From: an uncultured Acetatifactor sp.
Lineage (GTDB): Bacteria > Bacillota > Clostridia > Lachnospirales > Lachnospiraceae
Direction of reading: 5' to 3'
DNA: 64,000 nucleotides
Assembly: GCA_944384205.1 (NCBI GenBank)
Contig: CALWSL010000004.1
Span: 1 to 64,000 of the forward strand
In this document: positions 42,638 to 52,550 of the stretch, in pieces
Layout of the letters: each line of letters opens with the position of its first letter
Numbering within the stretch: the first letter of the stretch is position 1
Notes under the pieces: generated by a model
What the model was told of the DNA's origin: nothing
What the model saw: only the letters and a program-made list of their open reading frames with translations
Database searches by the model: none
Translations under genes and position numbers: made by a program

Positions 42638-43054
42638 TCAGACTCTCCTGTCAAATATGGATGTATTCTCGCTGTTCATCATATTTATAAAAGTGTCTTT
42701 ATCGTTATGGGGAAATAATAATTCCATATACAAATTTCCCAGTAGATTTTTTACCTCGTCGGCATCAACGTTTTCAATGGGAAAGTCATTTATTTCCAGA
42801 CGTTTTAAATTTTCCAGAACACTTTCTATATTCTGTTGGTCTGAAGGTTTCTGTTTTTGTTCAGTGCCGGAGGCTTCCGGGGTGGCTGGATTCATAATCG
42901 GTTTCGTTTCAGGAATGTTGTATACAACATTTTGGCATGTCTTTTCAAAGCATTCCGGGGAATATTGTGCCAGATAGCTCAGGTCATCCATGGTCAGAGT
43001 CCGTTTATTATGTATTTTAAGATAGATATTGACAAGGCGGGTATCTTTTTCCAT
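42638..43054 (-). CDS. Hypothetical protein (138 aa)
   Basis: A strong ribosome binding site (AGGAGGTCAGCT) precedes ATG 43054. Soluble, acidic, with a Pro/Gln-rich middle (about 48-75) linking two helical parts; MDDLSYLAQYSPECFEKTC is a notable N-terminal piece. No family recognised. It is upstream of, and on the same strand as, the sirtuin gene but separated by that gene's own promoter. Confidence 0.65.
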   Translation of the reverse strand: MEKDTRLVNIYLKIHNKRTLTMDDLSYLAQYSPECFEKTCQNVVYNIPETKPIMNPATPEASGTEQKQKPSDQQNIESVLENLKRLEINDFPIENVDADEVKNLLGNLYMELLFPHNDKDTFINMMNSENTSIFDRRV

Positions 43055-43243
43055 AGCTGACCTCCTATCGTGGATTTATATGCTGTTCTTAATTTTAGTA
43101 TAACATTTTCTGAAAAAAAGTAATAGCAGGGAGTAATAAATAATTGCTGTTTCCATAGAAATACCTGAAAAACGAATTATCATTTCCATTTTGTAATTTC
43201 TGTGTTATACTATATCTATAATGGGGAGTTGAAAGAAGGCAAA

Positions 43244-45574
43244 ATGGGAGAAGTAAAAGAAAAGCGTTATACGATTGCAGTTATGACCGGAGACACCCAA
43301 TCAGATTATTCAGAGGAATTGATGAGAGGGTTTTATACCGGTGCCCGTGAAGAGGGTGTGAACATTGTATTGCTTATGGGACCGCAGATGCCGACATACT
43401 GTACTGATATCGTCACCAGTAGTATTACCGGTAACTACAGGTATCAGTTTAATTCTATCTATCAGTATGTACATTTCATTAAGCCGGATGCGATTGTTGT
43501 TACATACGGTTCTTTATCTGCCTTTTATTCCGAACAATCCAAGAAAGATTTCCTGGATCAGTTTTCAGACATTCCTTATCTGGTGATAGAGGATAAATCG
43601 CTTGACGAGAATGTCCCTTATTTGGATACTGACAACTACAGCGGCATGAGGGCATGTGTGGAGCATCTGATAGTGGATCATGGCTATCGGAAGATAGCTT
43701 TTTTAAGTGGTCCCCAAAATAATCACGATTCAGAAGAGCGTATGCGTGCATATATGGATGTGATGAAGGAGTACGGTATTGAAGTTACAGATTCCATGGT
43801 TGCCTATGGCGACTATACGGACCGCGTAGATGAGCAGGCGACGTACCTGTTGGAAAATAATCCCGGGCTGGAGGCCATTGTGTCCGCTAACGACGGTATG
43901 GCGAAGGCGTGCTATCGTGTCTGTGCCACTCGAAATCTGATTGTGGGTAAGGATATTGCGATTACGGGCTTTGATAATATTACTTCGGCGAGCACCATGA
44001 ATCCGCCGCTGACAAGTGTGTCACAAAACAGCTTTCAGATTAGTTATACGGCATTGAAGAGTGCAGTAGCTATGTGCAGGGGAGAAAAAATAATCTCCAG
44101 AAGTATGCCAACCGTATTAAAGAAGCGATGTTCCTGCGGATGTTCGCCGGTGGAAATTCTTTCCACCAGATATATTCCTGAAAATGAGATGGGAGATTTT
44201 ATTGAAAAAGCGATTGAAGAGGTTTCTGAGTATCTGTTTGCTTCCGTTTCCTATGATAAGGATTATGAATATCTGAAAGCGGCGCTGGCAGAATTTTTCC
44301 ATTATATCTATGACGCTTTTTTTAAGAGCAGTGAACATCAGTTTAATATGGAATCTCTGCTGTATATTGTAAAGAAAATGGCGGCGTATCCTTATGTGTC
44401 CAATGCTTTCCTGCTTGAAAGCATTACGCAGACCCTTCAGATTCTGATGGCAAATGCCAAGGATAGCTATTCCCAGGGTATGATGGCTGCTGTGATTTCC
44501 TCCATACAACAGTTTGTACACTCCTTGAATATTGAAAAACTTGAAAATGAAATTTATATATCCAATCGAAAGGCGTGGTTCGTACCGACCTTTGCCAGAG
44601 ATTTGGCGAGTGAGGAATATTTGTCCAAACCGCAGAACATTTTCTTCCGTATTATGGGAGACTTAAAAAAGATGGCGGTAAGAAGCGCTTATTTCTTTAC
44701 CTTTGTGGATGATACGGTTATCCATGAGCCAAATAAGCCCTTGAAATTTCCGGAAAAGATGTATCTGATTGCCTATTTTGACTCACAGGACATGACATTT
44801 TATCACAAGGTGGAGCAGCCGGAATTTACAACACAAAATGGTTTTATGTCCTTTATTAACAGCAAAAATCCGGCTTGCTTCACACCCGTGATACTATTTT
44901 CAGAGCGTAAGCAGTATGGCATTATGATGTGTGAGGTAGACCATGAAGATATTGCTTTTCTGCAAATGTGCAGTATTCAGTTGGGAACTTTGTTCCGTTT
45001 TATTGAACTGAATATGCAGGAACAGCAATCCCAGATAGAGCTGCAGGATTCGCTGCGAGTTATTAAAGAACAGAATACGGTTTTGAGCTTCATTTCAGAA
45101 TATGACGAATTGACCAAGCTGCTTAACCGGAGGGGCTTTATTGAGCGGGCGCTGACATTATATAAAAACAGCACGGGAAAACGCGCTTACCTGATTTTTG
45201 GCGACTTGGATCATCTAAAAGAAATAAACGACCTGTTTGGGCATGCGGAGGGCGACTTCGCAATCAAGAATATTGCGGAGCGAATGCGCACGATTTTGCC
45301 GGAGGGAGCACTTTGCGGACGTATAGGCGGCGATGAATATGTTGCGTTTCTGCTTACGGATGAGGAAGCGTTTAAGGAACGTATCAAGGCAGAGTTTGAA
45401 GAGGCGGGCAGAACATTTAATGAAGAAAGCGGAAAACCATATTATATTGAAATATCGCTTGGTATTTATGAATGTATTTGCAGCGAAGAGGTAAATTTTG
45501 AAGAAATAATGAAAAAATCTGATGAGCTTTTATATGAGGCAAAGACAAACAGACGAAAGAGCGTGAAAAAGTAA
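43244..45574 (+). CDS. LacI-type sensor domain-GGDEF diguanylate cyclase
   Basis: 776 residues from ATG 43244 (GAAGG before it). Residues about 5-310 form a LacI/periplasmic-binding-like fold without a DNA-binding head (MTGDTQSDYSEELMRGFY, FDNITSASTMNPPLTSVSQN in the usual C-terminal position), then a long middle region, and a C-terminal GGDEF domain with LTKLLNRRGF, FGDLDHLKEINDLFGHAEGD and RIGGDEYVAF. No signal peptide or membrane helix is seen. It should make cyclic di-GMP in response to an intracellular ligand. A PilZ effector gene follows. Confidence 0.88.
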   Translation: MGEVKEKRYTIAVMTGDTQSDYSEELMRGFYTGAREEGVNIVLLMGPQMPTYCTDIVTSSITGNYRYQFNSIYQYVHFIKPDAIVVTYGSLSAFYSEQSKKDFLDQFSDIPYLVIEDKSLDENVPYLDTDNYSGMRACVEHLIVDHGYRKIAFLSGPQNNHDSEERMRAYMDVMKEYGIEVTDSMVAYGDYTDRVDEQATYLLENNPGLEAIVSANDGMAKACYRVCATRNLIVGKDIAITGFDNITSASTMNPPLTSVSQNSFQISYTALKSAVAMCRGEKIISRSMPTVLKKRCSCGCSPVEILSTRYIPENEMGDFIEKAIEEVSEYLFASVSYDKDYEYLKAALAEFFHYIYDAFFKSSEHQFNMESLLYIVKKMAAYPYVSNAFLLESITQTLQILMANAKDSYSQGMMAAVISSIQQFVHSLNIEKLENEIYISNRKAWFVPTFARDLASEEYLSKPQNIFFRIMGDLKKMAVRSAYFFTFVDDTVIHEPNKPLKFPEKMYLIAYFDSQDMTFYHKVEQPEFTTQNGFMSFINSKNPACFTPVILFSERKQYGIMMCEVDHEDIAFLQMCSIQLGTLFRFIELNMQEQQSQIELQDSLRVIKEQNTVLSFISEYDELTKLLNRRGFIERALTLYKNSTGKRAYLIFGDLDHLKEINDLFGHAEGDFAIKNIAERMRTILPEGALCGRIGGDEYVAFLLTDEEAFKERIKAEFEEAGRTFNEESGKPYYIEISLGIYECICSEEVNFEEIMKKSDELLYEAKTNRRKSVKK

Positions 45575-45620
45575 TATTTTAACAGTGAGATAAAGGGCAG
45601 ATATTTAAGAGGGATTCGGT

Positions 45621-46265
45621 ATGTATATTAATGAAATGGCAATTGGCTCCGCAGTATCAGTAAATGCCAAAAATAAAGATGGAAAAGAAGTAAATCTGGA
45701 TACTACGATTATAGGGGCTTATGATGGCGGACAATACAAGATGGTGCTGGTGGAGGCGCTCAGGCATAACGGACAGATTCTTGTGTTTGAGTCTGTTGCC
45801 TGTCAGGCATTCATAACCAATGCAGATGATAATAAGATTTATAAGTTCCGATTGCCGGCGATTGCCAAAAGGGAGCAGGATGGTAAACTGTATCATTGTC
45901 TGATATCCAGTGATAATGCTTCTGAGGAGAATCGCAGAGGAGCCAAAAGATACGGTTTGAGTGCCAAGGGAACCCTCCAGATTTTGGGGACCGCTTCCAA
46001 TGTGAAAGGCTATGTCCGTGATGTTTCCGCAACGGGCATATCTTTCCTTGCATCTGATGCGAATCTGAGTATTGGCGATAAGGTGTCAATTTCATTCAAG
46101 CATGAGATGACAGGCGCGCAGCTTAAAGTGGTAGCGCAGATTGTCAGAATACAGGAGCAGGATAAGGGAACGCTTTACGGTTGCCTGATACATAAGCACG
46201 ATGCAAAATACACATTGATGATTTCCTATCTGATGCGACAGGAATGCAAGGTACGGAAATCATAA
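45621..46265 (+). CDS. PilZ-domain cyclic di-GMP receptor
   Basis: 214 residues. N-terminal YcgR-like beta domain (1-105) followed by a PilZ domain with RRGAKRYGL (RxxxR) and DVSATGIS (D/NxSxxG), the two cyclic di-GMP contact motifs. It starts 46 bp after the cyclase gene, so producer and receptor are neighbours. Likely controls motility, adhesion or polysaccharide. Confidence 0.9.
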   Translation: MYINEMAIGSAVSVNAKNKDGKEVNLDTTIIGAYDGGQYKMVLVEALRHNGQILVFESVACQAFITNADDNKIYKFRLPAIAKREQDGKLYHCLISSDNASEENRRGAKRYGLSAKGTLQILGTASNVKGYVRDVSATGISFLASDANLSIGDKVSISFKHEMTGAQLKVVAQIVRIQEQDKGTLYGCLIHKHDAKYTLMISYLMRQECKVRKS

Positions 46266-46299
46266 ATAAAGAAAGTAAAAAAGCTTCCGCAGCGCATTT

Positions 46300-47586
46300 T
46301 TACAGGCGCTGAGGCAAAACAACCGTAAAAGTGGCGCCGCCGCCGGGAGTGTCATCCACCAGAATTTTTCCATGGTGGGCGGAGACAATTTCCTTTGCAA
46401 TACTTAAGCCCAGTCCGAAATGCTCTTTTCCGGAACGGGCAGTATCTTCTCTGTAAAAGCGGTCAAAAACATGCGCTTTGGCGGCAGGGGAAATACCGAT
46501 TCCGTTGTCGATAACCTGTAAGCGGAACTCCTGATGCTCATAGCTCAGGTTTAAGATAATGGAGCCGTTTTCCCTGCTGTAGCTGATTGCGTTGGAAAGC
46601 AGGATTTCCAATACCTGTGCGATGCGTTCTGCATCCCAGTGACAGACGGGGAAAGCCTCATCGGGAAGCTGTATGGATAACCGGATATTTTGCCCGTCGG
46701 CAATGGGTTTGTACGCTTCATACACATTGAGGAGCAGAGTATCCGGTTCTGTGTCTTCCATATGAAAGAGCCAACTCTGATTGTCAGAGCGCACCAGCGT
46801 AAGTAATTCATTGATTAAGTGGGACATTCTGGCGCCTTCCGATTCGATGGTTGCAAAAAAGCGAGGCTGCTCGGAAGGATCTGCGCATTTCAGCGCTGAG
46901 ATACTTGATAGGATAACGGAAACCGGTGTCCGAAGCTCATGGGATGCCCCTGCAATAAAGGCAGCTTGTTTTTCGTGGGCTTCTCTGACAGGACGCAGGA
47001 GCCGCCCCGTATAATAATAAGAAAAAACAAAAAGTGCAAGTATCCCCAGTAAATTCAGGCACAGAAGCGTTGTCCGCTGACGAATAAACTGTATTTTCAG
47101 CGCCTTCGTGGGAAACAGCAGGACTGTGCACAGCGTTCCGGAGGCGCGGTTCATACTGCTGTAACAGATATAGTATTCCTGTTTGTCCGCCGCTTTGTAT
47201 GCAAACTCTTTGTGGACAGAGCCATAATAGGCGGAGCTTGCGATAGAATTGATAAAATCCTTATTGTTTTCCAAAACCTCCTGCACAAGCATTTGCTCGG
47301 AATCGTTCAGCGCGGTTGTCGTGTAGGACAAAGGAATTTCGTTGTCATAAAGTCCGATGATATATTTGCCCCCTGCGCTGACTTTTGTCAGCCATTCGTA
47401 AGTGACGGTGGTCTGATTTTCCAGATTGGAAAGCAGCGTGTTCATCTCCCCGGTAAAGGTGAGGAAACTGTTGTATTTTGTTTCTGTCTCAGACATATAT
47501 TGATAGATTCCAGACATAATGACCAGAATCAGGGAAGCGATTCCGGCGAAGAAAAATGCCAGTCTGCGGTGGATTTTCTGATACAT
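46300..47586 (-). CDS. Sensor histidine kinase
   Basis: About 428 residues: membrane helix near the N-terminus (LAFFFAGIASLILVIMSGIY), external sensor about 35-165, second helix (LLCLNLLGILALFVFSYYY), then ASHELRTPVSVILSS with the phospho-His and HATPase motifs SNAISYSRENG, DNGIGI and HFGLGLSIAKE. There is no clear HAMP. ATG 47586 follows GAGGTG; ATG 47604 is an alternative. Second gene of an operon with the OmpR regulator. Confidence 0.9.
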   Translation of the reverse strand: MYQKIHRRLAFFFAGIASLILVIMSGIYQYMSETETKYNSFLTFTGEMNTLLSNLENQTTVTYEWLTKVSAGGKYIIGLYDNEIPLSYTTTALNDSEQMLVQEVLENNKDFINSIASSAYYGSVHKEFAYKAADKQEYYICYSSMNRASGTLCTVLLFPTKALKIQFIRQRTTLLCLNLLGILALFVFSYYYTGRLLRPVREAHEKQAAFIAGASHELRTPVSVILSSISALKCADPSEQPRFFATIESEGARMSHLINELLTLVRSDNQSWLFHMEDTEPDTLLLNVYEAYKPIADGQNIRLSIQLPDEAFPVCHWDAERIAQVLEILLSNAISYSRENGSIILNLSYEHQEFRLQVIDNGIGISPAAKAHVFDRFYREDTARSGKEHFGLGLSIAKEIVSAHHGKILVDDTPGGGATFTVVLPQRL

Positions 47587-47617
47587 GGTTAGTTGACACC
47601 TCATTTCCGTTAAGTCT

Positions 47618-48298
47618 TTAGAGAACCTGCTTTTCAAGCCGGTAGCCTACCCCGCGTATGGTTTTGATTGCCACAGAAGAGCCTGCATTTTTGATGCGGC
47701 GGCGAATAAAATACATGTAATTGTCCAAATTTCCTTCCTCCACCTCTGCATCGGGTCCCCAGACCTTTGTCAGAAGCGTCATTCGGGGCAGAGTCTGAGA
47801 AGCGTTTTTCAACAGGTATTCCAGTAAGGCGCCTTCTTTTTTGGACAGGGTGCAGGTACCGAGAGGTCCCGTGAGCGTATTTTCGGTGGTGTTGTAGGTA
47901 ATATCCGCAAAAGAATACAGGTCGCTGTTTTCCCAAGTCCGCGGGCGTCTGCGGATACAGCGGATTCGCGCAAGAAGCTCTTCAAAGGCAAAGGGCTTCA
48001 CCAGATAATCGTCGGCGCCGGCATCCAGACCGTGAATCTTGTCTTCCAGTTCCCCCAGCGCGGTCAGCAGAATAACCGGAACCGCATTGTCGGTGGAGCG
48101 GAGCTTTTTTAAGATGGTAAGACTGTCCATATGGGGCAGCATCCTGTCTAACAGAATCAAATCATAAATGGGCTGGCTGGTATAATAATCCGCATCCGCT
48201 CCGTCTTCACAGGTATCTACCTGATATCCTTTTTTCTCTAATTGAAAAGCTAAAGAATAGCATAAATCGTGGTCGTCCTCTATTAATAAAATCCGCAT
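47618..48298 (-). CDS. OmpR/PhoB-family response regulator
   Basis: 226 residues. LLIEDDHDL, phospho-Asp in DLILLDRMLPHMDS, Lys in YLVKPFAFEE, and winged helix ending KTIRGVGYRLEKQ. ATG 48298 follows AAGGAGAC. Divergent from the solute-binding protein gene, which it probably controls through the repeats at 48.37-48.40 kb. Confidence 0.94.
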   Translation of the reverse strand: MRILLIEDDHDLCYSLAFQLEKKGYQVDTCEDGADADYYTSQPIYDLILLDRMLPHMDSLTILKKLRSTDNAVPVILLTALGELEDKIHGLDAGADDYLVKPFAFEELLARIRCIRRRPRTWENSDLYSFADITYNTTENTLTGPLGTCTLSKKEGALLEYLLKNASQTLPRMTLLTKVWGPDAEVEEGNLDNYMYFIRRRIKNAGSSVAIKTIRGVGYRLEKQVL

Positions 48299-48368
48299 AA
48301 TGTCTCCTTGTGAATCCTTTTGTGTCGTAACCTGATATTTATATTGTATCACAGATATCTTTAATTTT

Positions 48369-48411
48369 TCTCTAAAGCTTAGAGAAAGATTAGAGATTGC
48401 TATGTTATAGT
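48369..48411 (+). promoter_or_regulatory. Activator-type promoter with 11-bp-spaced TTAGAGA repeats
   Basis: TTAGAGA at 48379-48385 and 48390-48396 are direct repeats exactly 11 bp apart, the spacing preferred by OmpR/PhoB regulators; an inverted copy TCTCTAA lies at 48369-48375. TATAGT (48406-48411) serves as -10, with no good -35, as expected for an activated promoter. Confidence 0.6.
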
Positions 48412-48467
48412 TTGGGTGTCGACTGAAGGATAGCTATTATTAAGAGTTTAGCGCAGAGGAGGAAAAT

Positions 48468-50813
48468 ATGAAACGAAGCAGTAGAAAGAAATATTTGCGG
48501 AAAGGAATATCTGCGCTGCTGGCAGCTGTACTCGCACTTAGTATGGCAGGCTGCGGCGGCACGGAAAAGCAAAATAATGACATCGTATCATCAAAAGAAA
48601 CAGCAGGAACAAATGACATAAGTGTCACTGCAAAAGGAAGATACACGGAAACAAAGCTGGAAATACCTCAGTATTTTCAGGGAAAAGGAGAAATGACATT
48701 ATTGTCAGACGGAAACATTCTGCTCCTTGACTGGGAAAACGGTACGAAAAGCATCTCTAAGGATAAAGGAATGAGCTGGGAGAGTGAGACGGTGCAGGAA
48801 CTGAAGCAGCTTGCTGCGAATGGGAATGTGGAAGTCGGAGGAGCTGCTGCGCCGGACGGAGGTCTTTTTATCTACTATATTGACTGGTCGGAATCAACGG
48901 AGGAAAAGCTGTTTCCTGAAAAATACATTTATCTGGCGGCAGACGGAAGCAAGCAGGAATTTGAATTAGGTCTTGAGGAATATCGTTCCAGTGTCAGCCG
49001 GGCAGTATTTTCTGCTGACGGACGCCTGTTTGTCGCAGATGAAAATGATGGGAAAATTTACGAAATTAATTTGCAAGGACAGAGTGCAAAGGAGTTGTTT
49101 TCTGTAGAGCAAATCAGGGAGTTGTCGTTGTGTGCAGGCAGTGCGCAGCTTGCAGTTTTAGATGGATATTCGGTAAACTTCTATGATTTAAACAGCGGTG
49201 AAATCACTGCAGAGGATAAGCTGCTGAATGACTTTATTAAAGAGCAGAGCAGCAAAAAAACCGGAATCGTAATGTGTCCGGGGACTGGGGAAGGAGAGCA
49301 GGAGGTCTTGTATCTGGCATCCGCAGGGGGGATTTACCGTCATGTTATCGGAGGCAGTGTGATGGAACAACTGGCAGACGGTGCGTTAAACAATCTGGGA
49401 GATCCCACCAGAACACCTGTCAGCATGGTACAGCCGGAGGAGGGAACTTTTTTGATTCTCTATGATAATGGCGAACTGTACTCCTATGTGTATGATGCGG
49501 AGGCTTCCGCTGTGCCGGAGGAGCAGATAACAGTTTACAGTCTGTATGACAACGAGACGGTGCGCCGGGCTATCAGTATTTTCCGCGAGAAATATCCGAA
49601 CGTATTTGTGAAATTTGAAATAGGCTTAACGGGAGAGGATGGCATGACGGAAAATGACGCCATTCGCAATCTGAACACCGAGATATTGTCGGACGGGGGA
49701 CCGGATTTGCTTTTGCTGGATGGAATGCCTGTGGATTCCTATATGGAAAAAGGAATCCTTGCGGATTTGAGTGATACCGTGGAGGCGTGGAAAAAAGAGA
49801 CAAACTTCTATGAGGGAATTTTGGAGGGTTACCGGCAGGAATCGGGGCTGTATGTGCTGCCCTTCCGATATGACATACCTCTGATTGGAGGAGCGGAAGA
49901 ATACCTTTCTGCTATCAGTGATTTAAAAACGCTGGCAGATACTGCGGAGCAGATTGCAGACAGCGCACAGGCAAAAATAACGGTGCTGAATACCTATACG
50001 GCGGAGGAGCTTTTAGAACGGCTTTATGCGATATGCGAAGGCGCCTGGGTAACGGAGGACAATACTGTGAAGGAACAGGCGCTTAAGGAATTTCTTACGG
50101 ATGCCAAACGGATTTATACTGCTGAACAGAAGAATCTTCCCGCGGATAAGAAAGAGGAGCATGACGAGTTAATTGCGAATGCGCTGAACTACTATTCAGA
50201 GGAGGAGATGAAAAAGGTGATGATGGAAATTGACCAGGGAGTGAACAGTCAGATGGTTGGTTCCGCTGTATTGGCAGCAGGATATTTAGGTTCCATGGAA
50301 GCCTTTCGCACGTTTGTCTCCGAGAGAGAAAAGATAGCCGAAACAATGGACAATTATCAGCTTCAGATATGGAACGGACAGTGTGAAAGAGTGTTCTGTC
50401 CCACAGGAATTGTAGGACTTTGCGCAAACGCCCAAAATCCGGAGTATGCGTTAAAATTTATTGAGACGCTGCTCTCAGAGGAAGTACAGCAGGAGGATTT
50501 GGGGGATGGCTTTCCGGTAAACCGGGATGCCTTTGGGATTTTTACTCAGAATCCGGAACCGGAGTATGGCTATAGTTTGGGCGTGATGACGGAAAATGGG
50601 GAATCCATTCAGCTTAATTTGCGCTGGGCAAACCCTTCGGAAATCGAAGAGTTAAATCAACTTATCAGCCTGCTGAATACTCCGGCGGAAACCAACAATT
50701 TAGTAAAGGACAGTGTTATTTCTATCGGTGTAAAGGCATTGACAGGAGAGAAGGAAATTGATGAGAGCGTGGAAGAAATCGTGCAGAAAATATCGCTTCA
50801 ACTGCAGGAGTAG
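48468..50813 (+). CDS. Lipoprotein: ABC solute-binding protein with N-terminal beta-propeller-like part
   Basis: 781 residues. Lipoprotein signal with lipobox SMAGCGG (Cys about 28). Residues about 50-345 look like repeated beta blades (SDGNILLLDWENG, SADGRLFVADENDGKIYEI). From about 350, ITVYSLYDNETVRRAISIFREKYPN begins a family 1 extracellular solute-binding fold. This is nearly twice the usual length of a sugar-binding protein. Its end overlaps the first permease gene. Likely binds an oligosaccharide or acts as a sensor for it. Confidence 0.85.
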   Translation: MKRSSRKKYLRKGISALLAAVLALSMAGCGGTEKQNNDIVSSKETAGTNDISVTAKGRYTETKLEIPQYFQGKGEMTLLSDGNILLLDWENGTKSISKDKGMSWESETVQELKQLAANGNVEVGGAAAPDGGLFIYYIDWSESTEEKLFPEKYIYLAADGSKQEFELGLEEYRSSVSRAVFSADGRLFVADENDGKIYEINLQGQSAKELFSVEQIRELSLCAGSAQLAVLDGYSVNFYDLNSGEITAEDKLLNDFIKEQSSKKTGIVMCPGTGEGEQEVLYLASAGGIYRHVIGGSVMEQLADGALNNLGDPTRTPVSMVQPEEGTFLILYDNGELYSYVYDAEASAVPEEQITVYSLYDNETVRRAISIFREKYPNVFVKFEIGLTGEDGMTENDAIRNLNTEILSDGGPDLLLLDGMPVDSYMEKGILADLSDTVEAWKKETNFYEGILEGYRQESGLYVLPFRYDIPLIGGAEEYLSAISDLKTLADTAEQIADSAQAKITVLNTYTAEELLERLYAICEGAWVTEDNTVKEQALKEFLTDAKRIYTAEQKNLPADKKEEHDELIANALNYYSEEEMKKVMMEIDQGVNSQMVGSAVLAAGYLGSMEAFRTFVSEREKIAETMDNYQLQIWNGQCERVFCPTGIVGLCANAQNPEYALKFIETLLSEEVQQEDLGDGFPVNRDAFGIFTQNPEPEYGYSLGVMTENGESIQLNLRWANPSEIEELNQLISLLNTPAETNNLVKDSVISIGVKALTGEKEIDESVEEIVQKISLQLQE

Positions 50814-51627
50814 GGTGCTTTTCCTGTTGCCGGGGCTGATAGGAGTCAGCGTGTTTGTGCTGCTTCCCTTTCTGGATGTGGGAAAACGTTCCTTTCAGAC
50901 TGCAATTACCGGAGAATTCTGCGGTGTTGACAATTATGTGACGATCTTTCACAATCAGGCATTTCTGCTGGCACTGGGCAACACTGCGCGGTTTGTCGCA
51001 GTGGGATTGCCTCTGCTGCTGGCGCTCTCCCTCTTTCTTGCCTGCATGATTGACAGAGGTATTCATGCAAGGTGGTGGAAGGCGGTTTATCTTTTCCCCA
51101 TGGCGGTGCCCACGGCAACGGTTGTGCTGATTTGGAAATTATTGTTTCACCAGAACGGCGTACTGAATGGGCTGATTAACCGATTCGGAGGAACTGCCGT
51201 GGACTGGCTGGGCAGTGATGCGTCCTTTTGGGTGCTGATTTTCAGCTATCTTTGGAAAAATACGGGATATACCATTGTGCTTTGGATGGCAGGATTGCAT
51301 AGTGTGCCTGTGGAGAGAAAGGAAGCTGCGAGGGTGGACGGCGCGTCGGAGAGACAGTGCTTCTTTTACGTGGTGCTGCCGGAGTTAAAACCCATGCTGT
51401 ACACCATTACGGTGCTGTCCTTCTTAAATTCCTTCAAAGTGTTTCGGGAGGCGTATCTGGTGGCGGGAGCGTATCCTCAGCAGAAAATGTATCTGCTGCA
51501 GCATTTGTTTAACAATTGGTTTACCAATCTGGAGATGGATAAGATGGCTGCGGCGGGAGTGTGTATTACAGTGGTGTTTCTGGTTGGCGTAATTGTGCTG
51601 CAGCGTCTGTGGGACAGGAAGGAATAG
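50761..51627 (+). CDS. Sugar ABC transporter permease (MalF/UgpA-like)
   Basis: 288 residues, six helices. The EAA loop reads ERKEAARVDGASERQCFFYVVLPELKP, of which EAARVDGASERQCFFYVVLP is the diagnostic part. ATG 50761 lies within the end of the binding-protein gene (53-nt overlap). It forms a heterodimer with the next permease. Confidence 0.92.
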   Translation: MRAWKKSCRKYRFNCRSRVLFLLPGLIGVSVFVLLPFLDVGKRSFQTAITGEFCGVDNYVTIFHNQAFLLALGNTARFVAVGLPLLLALSLFLACMIDRGIHARWWKAVYLFPMAVPTATVVLIWKLLFHQNGVLNGLINRFGGTAVDWLGSDASFWVLIFSYLWKNTGYTIVLWMAGLHSVPVERKEAARVDGASERQCFFYVVLPELKPMLYTITVLSFLNSFKVFREAYLVAGAYPQQKMYLLQHLFNNWFTNLEMDKMAAAGVCITVVFLVGVIVLQRLWDRKE

Positions 51628-51639
51628 TGTGGATAACAT

Positions 51640-52521
51640 ATGAGAACAAAAAGATTTCTGTGGATTGTGGCAAGGCGTGTTATTAGGAAAATAGCGGACG
51701 GGATATGTCTGTGCGGCTTTGCGGTGCCGGTTTTTCTGCCCGTTGTAATGGTCCTGTGCAGCTCGGTAAAGAGCGAATATGAGCTGTCGGAGCTGCTTTC
51801 TCCGATCTTAAGCAGTGGGACGGGGGAGATAAACTGGCAATTTTTATCTTTGTACCCTACAGCAGGGCATTTCTTCCAATTACTGTTCGGGACGCCAGAT
51901 TTTTTTACCGTGTTTTGGAATTCCCTGAAAATTGTTTCGCTGATTCTGCTGGGACAGCTCGTGATTGCAGTTCCCTCTGCGTGGGCGTTTGCCGCATTTC
52001 GATTTCGGGGAAGGGGCATATTGTTTTTACTCTATATTATGCTGATGCTGCTTCCCTTTCAGGTGACTATGCTGCCCTCCTATCTGGTACTGAACAGACT
52101 GCATATGCTGGACACTCATGGGGCGGTGATTTTGCCGGCAATTTTTTCCACGTTTCCTGTATTTCTGATTTACAGAAGCTTTGCGGGAATCCCTGGGGAA
52201 CTGCTGGAGGCAGCCAGAATTGACGGTGCCGGAGAGTGGAGCATTTTTACAAGAATCGGTGTGCCGTTAGGTTCGGGAGGAATTTTGTCTGCACTGGTGC
52301 TGGGTTTTCTGGATTACTGGAATATGATGGAGCAGCCGCTGGCTTTTTTGCAGGATAAGACCCTTTGGCCCCTGTCGCTGTATCTTCCTGAAATAGATAT
52401 CAGACAGGCGGGAAGGGCGCTTGCGGCATCGGTAATTACCTTGATTCCGGCAGCGTTTATTTTTGCCATGGGGCAGGAATATTTAGAGGAGGGAATTGCC
52501 GCCTCGGGAATTAAGGCGTAA
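51640..52521 (+). CDS. Sugar ABC transporter permease (MalG/UgpE-like)
   Basis: 293 residues, six helices, EAA loop with LLEAARIDGAGEWSIFTRIGVP. It follows the first permease by 12 bp. No ATPase gene is found in this operon or near it, so a shared MsmK-type ATPase from elsewhere would be required. Confidence 0.92.
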   Translation: MRTKRFLWIVARRVIRKIADGICLCGFAVPVFLPVVMVLCSSVKSEYELSELLSPILSSGTGEINWQFLSLYPTAGHFFQLLFGTPDFFTVFWNSLKIVSLILLGQLVIAVPSAWAFAAFRFRGRGILFLLYIMLMLLPFQVTMLPSYLVLNRLHMLDTHGAVILPAIFSTFPVFLIYRSFAGIPGELLEAARIDGAGEWSIFTRIGVPLGSGGILSALVLGFLDYWNMMEQPLAFLQDKTLWPLSLYLPEIDIRQAGRALAASVITLIPAAFIFAMGQEYLEEGIAASGIKA

Positions 52522-52550
52522 GGATACGGGTATGGAGGTGTAAGGAGTTT

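Noticed and set aside
36663-43100. Genomic island bounded by tRNA-Lys
   Set aside because: The content looks accessory, but no integrase and no repeat of the tRNA-Lys 3' end was found, so boundaries cannot be claimed.
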